Shown here: positions 44,421 to 57,094 of the stretch, in pieces
Numbering within the stretch: the first letter of the stretch is position 1
Layout: each line of letters begins with the position of its first letter
NCBI GenBank assembly: GCA_030407085.1
Contig: CM059585.1
Coordinates: 113,449,501 to 113,513,500 of the forward strand
Source of the DNA: Trichopria drosophilae
Lineage: Eukaryota > Arthropoda > Insecta > Hymenoptera > Diapriidae
DNA length: 64,000 nucleotides
Direction of reading: 5' to 3'
Translations under genes and position numbers: made by a program
Notes under the pieces: generated by a model
Told to the model about the DNA's origin: nothing
Database searches by the model: none
The model's input: the letters and a program-made list of their open reading frames with translations, nothing else

Positions 44421-46703
44421 TTAATGCGGTTGTAACGAAACGAAAACCAGAAAAACGCTATAATTTGGGGTTTTTCATTGTTAATGTTGCTTTAAAGAAA
44501 ACCCGCATCGTACGACTGATACTTTTCAAAAATCATAAAGTAAAATAAGAAACTTAGTATAACGTTTTATAAAAGTGGGTTTAGAATATATTCTTCATTG
44601 CAGTAGATAATTGCATGTTACTCGGTGTGACAAAAAAAAACTAAATATACTTTTAACGGCATATAGTGCACTGAACATATGAAATTGATAGATTTTTTAT
44701 CGATCTTTCCAATGGTGATATCCAAAATCAGAAAAAAAGATTTTTAAGAGTGTAAAAAATACCGAAATTTATTTTGTTTTGTTGGATTTCGTATCAACTG
44801 CCAGTTTTGGAATCATCTTGAAACCAATTTAGATGGTGTAGAGAATGCCTGAACTTTAGAAAACTGTATTCTGAAAGTAAATCTTTTTTTTTACCTGAAT
44901 GATCTAAAATGGCATCAGAAATGAAAATTTTCACTCATTCTCTTTAGGACCTGCTAACAAAAAAATCATAAACTTTTCGAAGAAAATCAAAATTACAAAA
45001 AGAGTTTCGAATTCATCAAAGAATACAATACAATTTTCGCAGAATTTTCATTCTCAAACTTTGCATAAATTTAAAACAATTCAAAAAAAATTCAGAAAAA
45101 ATTTGCTTGCATTCATTGATGAATTCTAAGCATTTTTTATTGAGTGCAATTTTTTTTAAAAGTTGATTGTTTTATAGGAAGCTGAATTTCGAAAATTCAA
45201 CGTTTTCATAGTATGAACATCAAAACATGCAAATATCTTTCCTTATAAAAATCGATGGATAGAAAAGTTCTCTCTGCAATTGGGTTTTTCTGATTTTACA
45301 TAATTCTGTACTTATAATAATATTTTTGAAAGGTTATTGGTAGTGTAGACTTAAAGAAAAACACTACCGCCTATCGTTTCGGATTGTTTGATTTTTAATT
45401 TTTAATTTTATTCAAATCCGGAATCATTTCCATTTTTCAACATAACAAAATACATAACAAAATTTGTTTACTTTTCGGAGTTTTCAAAGGATTTTTTTTA
45501 TTTTAGACGTAATTGAAATGCCATTCTAATTGCACAATTTAAAAGAAGATACTGTAATATGGTGGGTCAATATTAATCTTATTTCTTGTTGAGGATGTAG
45601 TTCGAAAATCAATAACAACTATGGAAATTTTCGAGTAAATATGATACACTGTCCTGATTATCGAATTAATTTTCAAAATTTGTGACATGTGAAAATAGTA
45701 CTTTTCATATTAATTATCTGTTAAACATAAGCAATAATACTGATCTAATAATAGGATTAGTGTGACATAATTCTTCGAAAATAGTAAAAAACTCTGTGTC
45801 TAAAAATAATATCAAATTATTTCAAATAACCCTTTTATTTTAGTCTATATGAAATGCGAGATATTATAATATTTTCAAGTGTTATTAATTAATAAGTGTT
45901 TATATTCAATAATTCTAAATGAAAGGGAAAGAAATTAAAGCGCTTGAAACTACTCTATGACAGAATTTGAAAGTACAAACGGCTATAATTTTGGTGAATA
46001 ATAACCACGAACAATACAGATTTCACAAGAACAAGAGTAATTTTATAATTCGATGTTATTTTAAAACTTTCAAAATATCCATTGAAAAACGTGCTATAAA
46101 TACGAAAAAAACAAATTTCTAAATTATAAAATTTTGTAAAAAGATAAAATCGGAACGAGAAGAAGATAACATCAACAACATTTAGAATTATTACTCGGTA
46201 TATCGAGAATCATCCGAAATAGAAAATAGATTTCCGCTCTAATGAAATCGGAAAGTTCAATTCTTTTAATTTTAAAGAGGCTACACTATGACACAGAGGT
46301 TAACACCCTCCATGCACTACATTGTAACTCAAAATATATCACCTGGCGTTACGCAACAAACGAAGCGACACTTTTCGGCCTCTTTTTATGCTGTACATAA
46401 ATCTACTTCATAATATTAAGACATCAGGGTGCTTAGTTCATTGATTAAAACTTTGTCTCTAAAATAGTATATTTTTGACGCGTAATAATTTAAATTTCAT
46501 TAAATAAACATTAAAATTCTGAAATAAAATGGTGCCTTTTATAAAAAAAATAAGAAAGTAATGAACAATAAAAAAAACTTTAAAATTCTCTCAAAATCAT
46601 CTTTTGTCGATAAATTTGAAGCGCTCTTTCCCAATCACTAATATTACAGCTAAGAACCGATATTCCTATTTATTGATACATTAAATAATTAATATTTTTA
46701 TTA
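44421..46703. other. AT-rich stretch, no gene seen
   Basis: No frame of 60 codons and no recognisable repeat; long A and T runs. Confidence 0.55.
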
Positions 46704-48288
46704 TTAACCCATTAACGACCAGATGTACAAATAGTTTACTGCAACTTACGCTTATTTTCAATATATCGGATTCTACCATTTTCAGTAAAGAGTATTTTTA
46801 ACCAGTTCTAAGACATTTTCATTTGCGTCAAAGTCTATATAGTTTTCAACAAAACAAAAATAGTAAACTTTTATGGATTTCAAAACTAATAATTAATTTT
46901 CTTGAAAACTGCAGAGTTTAGAGAAAATTTCCTTAAAGAAAAAAGTCCTACAATTGGTTAAAGAATTCTCTCCAATTTTTTCAGATTTTTGAAATGACTT
47001 TTTTTCAAAAATTTGATTTTTCGAATTTTTAAATAATAACAAATTGTAACAATACATTCTAAAAAAAATCGAGTGTATTCTTCGACTTATTCTAGAACAT
47101 AATTGTTCTTATAAAATTGTCTGGAAAGTCCATACCACAGTCCTGAAAAAAAATCGAAATTACGAATGGTTCACAGAAGAAAGATCCACTGTATTATTAA
47201 AAACAATAAAACCGTATTCAAGATTTATATTTAAATTGTAGGTGCACAAATATTTTAGAAGTTATCTAAAAAATTGTACATTTTTACTGAACGTTACAAC
47301 AAATATTACAGAAATAGACACGACATATTTAATGTCAAAAATACGTTCAGTAATTTGAATGTGAGAAATCCGTAAAATTCTCAAATTTGTAACTAAACAA
47401 AATTTACTGGAACGTTTGATTCCTTAGTTTTGTTTCCTAATATTTCACTGAATATTTCCTGTTTTTATTATGTAGACCTGTTGCTAAATACTAATTTGGG
47501 TAAATATCAATAAAGGTAATAATGATTAAAATTACAAAAATAAAAAATAAAAAGATATCAGATATTATCATCCATTATTAAAGCGTTAAATAGAGTAAGG
47601 GGGTAAGGGGAAATTTCAAATAAGAGGGGTCGGTGCCATCTTTACAACCATGACCAGTTGAAATAAGAGAGGTTCTACTGTAAATGATAATAAATTTCGC
47701 TGATTTTTTAATGTGAATTTTGACTAAAAGCAAAGAGTGTGTAGAGTTGTCCCAATTAAAATTGAAGTTAATTTTGACTCTTTTCTTCAGAAGTAATTTT
47801 TTAATACTAAATATAATAATTTAGTAACTTGTTACTAGGTTTTGAGTAAAAGAGAATTTTAAGAATATTGAGAAGTAAAAATTAATTAACGCCTTGACGT
47901 GTGTTCAAGCACTAATCAGAGTTTTCATAAATTTGTGTTCTGGTAATTTATAAAAACAATATATAAGACTACCCATATTGATTTTGTTATTTTTAAAGTA
48001 TAAAATGAATATGCAATTAATTTTGAACCCAATTTTCATTAGGTAAAGATTGAATGTCTAATAAATGTCTTTAGCATTTTCTATCATTCCGTCTATATTA
48101 ATTAAAATTGCCCTTACAAAGCCCGAATTTTGAAACATAGATTCAGTCATTTATTATTTACGGTTTTTACTGAAAATTTCTACCTTATCCTTCGGGCATT
48201 TTAGGACCCCCTTTTAACTAAGCTTTTCTCCGGTTTCAGTTAATTGGCACGGCAATCGAAAACTGTAATTATAGCGTTGAAGGGTTAA
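46704..48288. mobile_element. Possible TTAA-flanked piggyBac-like element
   Basis: TTAACCCATTAACGACCAG at 46704 and, read reversed from 48288, TTAACCCTTCAACGCTATAA resemble the ends of the better element at 61989-62523, with the right end lacking about 40 bases before the shared TTCAACGCT-TAATT word. The 1.6 kb interior contains no transposase. Because TTAACCC ends are short and this sequence is AT-rich, the pairing may be accidental. Confidence 0.3.
47600..47682 (+). mobile_element. Solo pogo-like end
   Basis: Ends in AGAGAGGTTCTACTGTA (47666-47682), the reverse complement of TACAGTAGAACCTCTCT, a pogo/Tigger-style terminus next to TA. Just inside, the word TCAAATAAGAGGGGTCGG (47616) and a related TTGAAATAAGAGAGGTTC (47658) form two imperfect subrepeats. 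The partner end was not found. It lies inside the proposed 46704-48288 element. Confidence 0.55.
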
Positions 48289-49239
48289 AATGCAGTCTAT
48301 TTTACAAGTTATGGGTTAACGAATGTGCAAAACCAATATTGATAAGTATCTCATTTGTATACGATTACCAGACCTTGCACTCAAAAATTAGCCAAGAAAA
48401 AATTTTACGCATATGTGCGGCTCAAAACACTATTATATTTAAATAAATAATAAATAGGAAAACTTTCTCAGAATTCTAAAAATGTGTGAAAAAGACATAG
48501 AACTAAATTTGAAAGTACAGAAAATTACAAATATCATAGTAATTAAAAAATGTTTAACCTTACCAATACATTTTATGGAAACTAGTGAAAAACAGGAAAC
48601 AGTGAAAAGATAGTAGTTCCGATTAGCCAACTGAAAAAAGCCGTGGTATTACTTTCAAACTTTTAAAAATGTTGAAACATCAAATAATGCATTCATAGAC
48701 ACAATTGTTTATAAGATTTTTTTAATTTGAACGACAATAACTAATAAAATTCACAAAATTATCAAACTACTAAACAAAAATGCTTATTATAAATAAAATA
48801 GAGAATAGTACTATTGAAAAATTGGCCTTAACCTCAAAAAAATTTTGTTTCTTGAGAAATACAACAAATTATGCAAACTTATAATAGTGTTCATACAAAA
48901 ATAAAATAAATAAAAATTAAATAAAGTAGATTAACAATCGATTACTTTTTTGTTGACAAATTTAAAAAAAATCGGAAAACTGCAAAATGAGGAAACTGCA
49001 TCATCAATGTTCATAAAAATCGTTTTCACTGTGCTTTCTTCCTATACCGAAAAAAATAACCTTGGCACCGTAGGAAAGTATCAGAACGCACGTAATCATC
49101 AGATAACATTCTCTCTTCCCGTATCTTCCAATCCTGCCCAGCAAAAAAGCGCCGTTCTATTTTTAGAAAATGCACTGAATCGAGAATATTTGTTCCCCCT
49201 CCCTTTCATCTTTTAACGATCGCATGTACTTCGGTTTCA
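48289..49239. other. AT-rich stretch, no gene seen
   Basis: A frame at 48950-49216 (88 codons) is unrecognised. Confidence 0.45.
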
Positions 49240-49640
49240 AAAAAATGACTCTCAACATCTCCTATCGTAAAAAAATTAATTTCACAGCAAGGCGCGTAAC
49301 AAGCGGCAATCGGTCCGACGGCGGGACGGCGGCGGCAATTATCGCGGTCAGCAATCTGGCTTTGAGATCGGTCGATTTTTCAAATATACGCACAGAACGT
49401 GTCATTTGTTTATTTATCAGAAGCCGGGCCGAAACGACCTCCTTTACGCCCTTAATGCACGCATAGTGCGGAGATTTGCGAAAGGATGATGCGTCTTTCC
49501 CGTGTCAAGGTAACTGTATACGTCGCTATCCGTCGTTCCACATCTCAGCTTGGAATTGTGCGCTTGGTCACCTTGTTGATCATTTTCTCCTCCAGATGCT
49601 GTCCATCGTTAAACGATTAGGTGGACGTGCACCAACAGAT
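49240..49640. other. CpG-richer low-repeat island
   Basis: Dense CpG patch (GACGGCGGGACGGCGGCGGC, 49317-49336) amid AT-rich DNA. Frames at 49224-49466 and 49476-49688 are open for 80 and 70 codons without recognisable products. Likely a conserved noncoding or regulatory island, with an exon as the alternative. Confidence 0.4.
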
Positions 49641-50653
49641 GGTCAACTCTATTTTTTAACTGTTTTTTTTTGTAAATATTCCATATGAGGGAAAAATGTA
49701 CAGGAGTAAATGTTGTACGACTCCGAAACCAGATATTCATTTCAGTTTGTATAAATGTTTCGAAGAATCGTGAGAATGGTGAAGTGTTGATTTTATGGTA
49801 CTGGTACTTTCCCGGACTGTGTATCCTACAAACTGGTATTGTATGTCGTATTACAAATTGGTACTTGCGTTACGGCAGGAAATTATCTCTTGAAAGTCTG
49901 GTTTTGTTGATCTTTCCTGCTGGCGTTTAATTGTCGTTGATTGATGATTAAATCTTGCGAGGATGAGAACCGATAAATCTTCAACTTGTTACATCACAGA
50001 AAAGGTTTCTGTAATCACTATGTGCCAATTTTGCATCTTGTGGAAAAGAAATTTGATGTCTTTTTGACGTCTTCTAAGATTGATCAGAATTTAATGGGGA
50101 AAAACCGGACATTTCTCATTTTAAAATCCCGTAATATTATTGCACTTGGTATCTAATGTGTAAACAGATGGGTTGAGTTTTACTCTAAACTGGTTTGAAT
50201 AAAATAAGCTCTGACTACTAATTGAATGATTAACAGAACTACGTTGTTCGGGTTCTTGAGTCAAACAAACGTTATCGCCGCGAAATAGATATGCGTTTAC
50301 TTTACACAGGAGACGGAGACGAACACTTAATCTTAAGAAACGCTGCCATTAAATAAGATGTAAACAAACAATTTCATGTTATAAACTATCTACAAAAGTA
50401 CGACCATCTTTAATCGTACGTAAAGTATCGACATTTTTAATCATCCTGAGGCACAACTGTACTACAAAAAATATTGGCCGATTCTATTCTTATAATTTAT
50501 CTATCCATTTGAACTACCTAAACTAAAATATTTAAAGACTTTTCATTCCAGTTTAACCATTAAAAATTAAAATCAAATTCGAAAAGCTCGATCCATTGCT
50601 TTCTTCTATTTCACTTTCCGTTTTCAGAAACTGCTTTTTATTTGTAGATTTTT
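49641..50653. other. No gene recognised
   Basis: A frame at 49685-49930 (81 codons) encodes an aromatic-rich, probably meaningless product. Nothing else seen. Confidence 0.4.
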
Positions 50654-50791
50654 CAGCACTGACTTTCGGAGTCGGAACAGTACTAACAAACAGGCAGAAT
50701 CAGTAATGTTTTAGTAAGTACAAGGTTAAATAGTAATGATTCGGGTTTGTTTTTCCTGGATTAGTCAGTTCCAAGCCAGCACTAAATTCAA
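50654..50791 (+). repeat. Second CAGTACTGAC-type minisatellite block
   Basis: Contains CAGCACTGACTTTCGGAGTC (50654), GGAACAGTACTAACA (50674), CAGAATCAGTAATGTTTTAG (50695) and CCAAGCCAGCACTAAA (50771). These match words in the left arm of the 32341-33123 element (CAGTACTGACATTCGGAGCC). It is a solo arm or a degraded copy; no terminus or target duplication is clear. Confidence 0.55.
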
Positions 50792-53390
50792 TATTTCTGA
50801 ATTATCAGTTCTGTAACAAAAGTCTTAAAAAGACCGAACTGTCTTAAAAGTAAAGCATACTACTCGAAAAAAGACTTTTCACAGTGAAAGAAAGTTTCCT
50901 TAATATCTAAGAAGTAATAAATCGTAAAATTATTAAACAAGTGTGAAAACTGATGAATACTGTTTGCCAAATAAATTCATAAAAGCAATAACCAAAATAA
51001 GCATTCCCTTATAAAAAATATATTGAAACATAAAGAACAACAAACACGGAGAACATAAAATACTAGTGGCTCGTTTATTGGTTAATGTTCAAACACGAAT
51101 GGCTAGTGTCGAAAGACGACTGACTAACGCTATAAACCACTGGTTCGACTCTAAAAACAACGTCGTTTCTGAAAGACGAACAACTAATATTATCTGTTCT
51201 CAGTGCAGTGCAATAAATATTGGTATTTTGAAGTTGGCGCCAACATTTTCAACAAGTACAATGATAATACACATTCTGTAGCATTGAAATGATATAATTT
51301 TTACGATTATCAATTTAAAAATCTATAAAAATTGATTAATGTATAAAAATTTAAACTCGAGTTTATAAATAATTGAGTAACTTTGCAATTATTAACTACA
51401 GTATAAAATTAAAACATTTCATATTCACATACATTTATACATATTAAAATTAATGCATAAGAGAATAAGGGAAGAAGATCACTAATAAGTAACCGTATTC
51501 GCGTAGGAGAAATTGGTCCAGCCGGACGTCGAGCTCAAACCGGACAGACGAGTTGGTGTTTATTAGTGATTTCAATAAAAGAGAACGATCGCTAAAGTCA
51601 TTTACAGTTAAAAATATTGGAATCAAATTCTTTCCGTATTTTAATAGAAAGACCATGTAGTGGCAGAGATTTACTAATAATGTTAGAGTCGTTTGAACTG
51701 TTTATGTAAAATATGCTCACAGGATTAAGAACGTAACATAAATTAAAATTCGACTTTTATTGCATTTTCTACATTTTGATGTCATTAGAATGATGATTAA
51801 TTAATGAATTACTAAAGAACTGGTAGGATGATTAAAATAACTGTCATATTTTCTATTTTTAAGAAAGTTGTATTTGCAATATCATAAAAACTGTCGCTGG
51901 TTCTTTTTAACGTCAATATATTAGATCCATGTTTACAAATTTTGAAAAAATACTTGCATGATGAATTCTAGATTTGCTTGCTACTTACTAGATGGATACG
52001 AAAGCAAACTAAGTGCTACTAAGATATCGAAATTTATTCTTGAATTCGAAGTCAAATTCGTCCTAAAAAAATTTTTTTCTGAAGAGGATGGTTGCGAATC
52101 CAACAAATTCTCAAAATTCAAAATGACACAGTCAAAAAGTTAACGCATATATATGCTTTTATGATTTTGGTTTTGGATTATTTCGTAACAAATATTTGAA
52201 GCAATATATTCGAACTGATCTCAAATCTCAGTCAACAACCGTCACGCGAAAGTAGAACATTTCTTTACATTTCAATCGACCATGTTGGATCTCCCATTTT
52301 GAATGCTAAAATTTTAAAAGAGGATTGTAATGAATGACTTTAACAATCTCAATACATAACAAATACACCATTAAGTTATCGTTTTTTTATTTAATATTGT
52401 CTTCACATAGTAATTGTCACAGTTATTTTAATTCATTCCATCATCACATTGTTCACTGGTACCTTTGCAGATATTTTTATCCTCATTTTAAATATTTAAC
52501 GACCAAATCCATATAAATTTAACGAGAAGTTTGACAGTACTTATTAGTCGTAAAACGTAGTGAAAAATATTTTGGAGTTTACTTTTTTTATTTATTAAAC
52601 ACTGCTTTTTCCAACGGTGTATCGAAAGACGTCGCAAATTTAAAAGTAAGAACAGTACAAGCATTTATTTAACAAAAATTAGGAATTTTTAGTTTTTATT
52701 TCGTGTTTTTCATTTTGTGCAACACAAAAATTTTTTTTCTTTCGCGCTTAATATAAAATAAATAATTTTATTAAAAAGAAAATTCTTTAGAATTATAGAC
52801 TTAATTTTTTGTTGCTTTAGTTACCACATTTAATTAATAATTTTTAAATCATCGTATGTACTATTATTTATAATGATTTTGACGTCAATAATTATTCTAA
52901 CTGGACAGGAGTTTACTTACGAAGTAAATGTCAGGTTCGTTTGTTTTTTATTCAACCCAATGTCTCTAGAAGAAACACACAGGTCTCAAAATTAAGGGTT
53001 GCAGTAATAAAAAAGAAGATGATCCGAAAAAAGATATAATTAAGTTCTTATATAAACTTCAAAGTTAATATTTTAGGAAGACGTGAGTGCTTGGAAGTTA
53101 ATTTTGAAAATAGCTCTTATAGAGCCTTAAAGACCTTATTATCAAAAATTAAATTCACTAATCAAAAAATATTGCAACTAACTATGGGCCGTCTAAATTC
53201 ACCTATTAATTAAATTTTAAGCATGAAAACTAATTGCATGACGTTTATCATTGCTAATAGGTTATAATTGAACTATTAGTTAATTAAGTTTGTGTATATT
53301 GTTCATCAACAACGTGGAACATTTGATTGGTGAAGAAATATCCAGTTTCCTTATTCGAAGGTACATGGAGTTAACTTAAATCTTTTTTAG
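50792..53390. other. AT-rich stretch, no gene recognised
   Basis: Contains GTCTTAAAAAGACCGAACTG (50822), a short palindromic block, and a copy of the dispersed repeat (CATGTTGGATCTCCCATTTT, 52282-52301). Frames of 60-71 codons are unrecognised. Confidence 0.45.
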
Positions 53391-53622
53391 TAAGAGTTAT
53401 TCACAGAGTGATGAGGAGGTAGTTCCAACGGCTGCTGAGGAAGATCAACATCGCACTTCGTGAGTGCAACGAACGTACAACTCATACATAACGTGACAAA
53501 TGATCTGCAGTCGATATTAAGCACAGAAAATACTACAAGTAATGAGAAACGAAGTAAGAACATTCTCGGCCCACCTATTATTGCTGCCACGAGAATTGAT
53601 AAAAGGGATCCTTGGAACAAAT
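53391..53622 (+). pseudogene. Possible decayed coding segment of unknown family
   Basis: A splice-acceptor-like TTAAATCTTTTTTAG ends at 53390. One frame then reads KSYSQSDEEVVPTAAEEDQH, and after a shift of frame near 53455 another reads SATNVQLIHNVTNDLQSILS, TENTTSNEKRSKNILGPP and ATRIDKRDPWNK, ending at TGA (53618-53620). Both halves have protein-like composition (an acidic stretch, then a basic one). A GTGAGT at 53460 could instead make the first part a 69-base exon with consensus splice sites. No family is recognised; a degenerate transposon gene is the other option. Confidence 0.3.
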
Positions 53623-54124
53623 GAGATGCACATGTACACGACATAAGATGATGTATGTTGTGTAAAGGGGATCACTAATAAGGTTTCAGTACAATACGTT
53701 AAGTAGAAAATATTATAACTTGTCAGAAATGTATTAGTCTTGTATATTACTTCTTGTTTCAATCGTTATCTTCGTTTAACGCCACGAATAAGAGACAGGT
53801 ACTACATTGTTTTCTTAGTCTCCAGTTCTTTTTCGATAGTTTTAATGTTTCGATGAATATATTTGCATAATTTTCGAAGAAAAAAATCAAATATCACCAT
53901 CTTCATCAACGACCGTAAAAATCTTTGAGTATAGAATTTCATGAAAATATGTGGGATATTGCTAATCCGTCGCCATACTGAATTTTCTTTTTAACTAAAC
54001 TCAATTTCAATCATTTCAATCATGAATGTTTGAAGAACATACCCAAAATTAGCAAATGAACAGAAAATTTACTGCTGGTTTTCAACATTATAAAAAAATC
54101 AAATCTCCCATATTCTACAGTTTT
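53623..54124. other. No gene seen
   Basis: AT-rich; nothing recognised. Confidence 0.45.
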
Positions 54125-54300
54125 TAGGACCGATTTTTCGAATGGTAGTGAAAACCTTAGATTTCAATGCATTTTCACAAAATTCGTCCGCCATGCTGGA
54201 TCCGACATTTTGAATTTTTAAAATCTGGCTTCAGTTTCGTAATCAGCGACTCCAAAAACAATACAGTTTGTCATGAATCATCATTTTGCACCACTTTTTA
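54125..54300. repeat. Dispersed 'CCGCCATGCTGGATCC' repeat copy
   Basis: Contains TTCGTCCGCCATGCTGGATC (54183), CGACATTTTGAATTTTTAAA (54203), TTTCGTAATCAGCGACTCCA (54234) and a CATGAATCATCATTTTG tail. This is the best-preserved spelling of the family seen at 4.6, 35.2, 42.5, 52.3 and 63.5 kb. Confidence 0.65.
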
Positions 54301-54506
54301 AAAGTTATTGATAAATACATTTGCTTATTTTGGAATTTACTATCTTTTAGTAATAATCCATAATTCCGACTTTGGAAATTATTCTTAAAACCTTGATACT
54401 TTATTTTGAATATTCAACAACAGCATCTGCGACATTCAAGAGGCAAAATGACATATTAAAAACTATAAGGAAAATATATTGGAAGATCTACGTAACATAT
54501 CGAAGT

Positions 54507-54879
54507 TACCCGAGCAGAAATCTGACCAGGCTCTTGAAAACTGTTCAGGCCCTATTCAGGAGGCAAATAGGCGCGCCTGATAAAGGCTGCCTTATCACTT
54601 CCGGATCAGGCCCTGACCGGGCTGCAATTGGGTGTGCCGGATAAAGTGTGTCTTAATATTGACTGAATATAGAACCTGGTCAGGTAGCAGTCAGGCGCGC
54701 CTCATAAGGTGGACCTAAATACTGCCGGACCAGGGTCGGATATCAAGGGCGACCTGGACCAATAAAGTCGTTACGTTCTTGATCAGGCCTTGATAGTATA
54801 GCCTGATAAGGGCCTGAAATATATTCAAGAAGCCTGAACAGGACCTGATCAGGGCCGTATCAAAATTTCTACTCGGGTA
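54507..54879. mobile_element. 373 bp TA-flanked MITE with CAGGCC palindromic arms
   Basis: Perfectly placed ends: TA-CCCGAGCAGAAATCTGA at 54507 and, reversed from 54879, TA-CCCGAGTAGAAATTTTGA. Both arms are built of a CAGGCCCTGATCAGG-type word (54548, 54604, 54784, 54810, 54845), with an AGGCGCGCCT palindrome at 54568-54577 and 54693-54702 in the interior. It is much GC-richer than the flanks. There is no coding capacity; overlapping frames are by-products. The terminus matches those at 14092 and 36670, and the TA flank points to a mariner-type transposase. Confidence 0.85.
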
Positions 54880-55179
54880 CGCATTCTCTTCTTCCTTAGG
54901 ATGGCACCTAGGTTGACTTTGAGAACGTAACGTTCCCAAAATTCTCGAATAAAGAGTTTTTTACTGTCAGGTTCTCGAAGATTCATCTGGTTTTAGACAT
55001 ACTCCTGCTATTGTAATAATGTCAAGTGTTTCATATGTTGGGGTTTTTAAGTATTTTCTAACAATTAAATTACCCATTTTTTTACAATGTAACAATATCT
55101 AATTCAAATATAATCTTTCTCCACGTAAAATGAATTTTTCTAGAAATACTCGGATACGATATAATATATAAAATTCCAA
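54880..55179. other. No gene seen
   Basis: Ordinary AT-rich flank. Confidence 0.4.
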
Positions 55180-55620
55180 CAGTTTGCGTTCGCCGAGCAA
55201 CCAATGCGTAACCTTCCCCGTGTGCGGCCTTCGGAAAGCGACGAAAAAAAGTCGAAACAAGCGCAACAAAATTGAAACACAGGCAGCGAGCATTTGTGTA
55301 CAGACTCGTTTTATTACCTGTAACGGTATGAGGCGAACGCGGAAAGGTGTTGCTACAGGAGCATCGTTCTATAGTATTTTTTACCACGCAAACTTTTTTC
55401 GTGAAAAGTGCGCGGTTTTGAGGCTAGAAATATACTTTTGAATAGTCGATGGCGGAAGTCCCTCTGGCGTGTATTATATGTTCGGATTTATCGCGTCGCG
55501 CACCGTGACGGTAACAACTGCGGTTTGGTGCGAGCAAAGCGAGACACGAGTCCCAAGACGACTCCGCAATCGAAGCGAGAAATAGTTCGATACTGTACGT
55601 GACTACTAAATCCTTTCATC
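55180..55620. other. CpG-richer low-repeat island
   Basis: CpG-rich patch with overlapping open frames on both strands (55082-55387 minus, 55184-55441 plus, 55408-55602 plus). None is recognisable. Overlap on both strands suggests composition rather than coding. It may be a conserved noncoding island. Confidence 0.35.
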
Positions 55621-56663
55621 TTCCTCCCCCATGCATTTTTTTAGTACGCATCCGCGATAAATTGCTACAGAAATCGATTTTTTTGTGATGCTGATCGGGT
55701 AAAATTTACTCGAATACGATTGCGCTTGAATTTCTTACGTGTTTCCGACCTGCGAGGAATCTATCAATTTTTTGTCAAAATGAATATTTCGCTTTCGCTT
55801 TTTATTGTTTTTATTCTATTATATTTTATTTCTCATAACGGACAATTGGAGGTGTCATTTTGAAAAATACAAATTTCTAATATCGACTTTAGAAAAAAGA
55901 AGACAATGTCATTAAAATATAAAAAACATTTAAAGACTGTATCAGAGAGGAAATCTAGGTCCTGATCGGTATAAGGAAGGCATTATCAGGAATACGGCAT
56001 GTCACAGCATATACAAAATATGCATGTAAAATTTCGTTAACGTGACCGGGTGTATTATATGTTTTTTTGAACACTGAGAACGAAACTGTCAGGATTTTTC
56101 ATAACCTCAAATAATTTATTATTATAACGTAACAGACAACATACATAAATATAGTACATGAATATTGATTAATAAAGGTTTTTAGGTAGCTGGTCATGAA
56201 TTCGAAGTTAGATTTTCCAAATCCAAAGTTCATTCCACAGCATTTTCCAAATCCATGAGACAGTCGAATTTTTAAAAAGTTCTTTACTTTCTACAAAAAA
56301 TTGATATTCATGAGGTTTCTTTGAGGTTGCTAATTATAAATAAATTCAAATCAATTGACAACTACTAATTGGTAAACAAAAAGTGGGATACTTATTCAAT
56401 TGGTAATCAATTTTACAAATAAAAAGTGAAAATGTACTATTTTGTGTACTATTCTGTACAGCACACTTTTTTGCTTTGGTGCATACGTTTAGTCGGTCAA
56501 TTTGGAATGACAAACCATCCTTGTAACTTATTTTTAAAGGATGGTGTCATGCGCAGAGGGCCAAGAAATAAAAATTAATAAAATGCACTATTTAATCCTA
56601 AGCCATGTTGCAAACGTATACACTGCGGTAGAATGTTTCAAACGTCGATATGAATGTATTATT
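55621..56663. other. AT-rich stretch, no gene seen
   Basis: Nothing recognised apart from a degenerate GAGGTTTCTTTGAGGTTGCT word (56311) related to the dispersed repeat. Confidence 0.45.
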
Positions 56664-56745
56664 TAGGGGCCATCCATAAACTACGTGAGTAGACCTTTTT
56701 TGGGATTTTTGACACCCCCCCCCCTCCTTGCACAGACAGTTTTAA
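56664..56745 (+). mobile_element. Solo terminus GGGGCCATCCATAAACTACG
   Basis: AGGGGCCATCCATAAACTAC at 56664 followed by GACACCCCCCCCCCTCC (56709-56725) is a terminal pattern that recurs in many arthropod DNA transposons and MITEs (established knowledge, family not assigned). The inverted partner was not found in the window, so this is a solo or broken end. Confidence 0.55.
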
Positions 56746-57032
56746 AATGTCGGAGGACTTTTACAGTTTCGCATATAGATAAAGAAAGGCCGCATTACTC
56801 ATGATATTCGTGCACGCGGATATTTTAAAAAATATATTTTGATTCAATACATTCAAAATATACCAAACAATATTTGTGTATATAGTAATTATGTGCATGA
56901 TAATAAAAATATAGTTCACCCACTCTCCTCAGTCGCGTTACATTCGTGATGTCGCGGCAGACCCTTCGTGAGGCCCCAGCACTCAAGGTGGTCGGAAAAG
57001 AGAGCGGCGACAGACAAATATAAGGAGACGGA
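56746..57032. other. Unassigned sequence beside pogo-like end
   Basis: Minus-strand frames at 56825-57130 are unrecognised; this could be the interior of a longer pogo-like element whose right end follows. Confidence 0.3.
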
Positions 57033-57094
57033 ACTGTGCAAATATGCTGTGACGTAAATATAGCGAGACGCAAATATACCGGGACTCGACTGTA
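57033..57094 (+). mobile_element. Solo pogo-like end, copy of 43.6 kb MITE
   Basis: The 62 bases from TGTGCAAATATGCTGTGACG to TACCGGGACTCGACTGTA match 43592-43652 with only a few differences. They end at CTGTA beside TA. The left half of the MITE is absent here. Confidence 0.75.

Noticed and set aside
54372..54939. 90- and 74-codon frames around the 54.5 kb MITE
   Set aside because: Both run through the GC-rich non-coding MITE arms.
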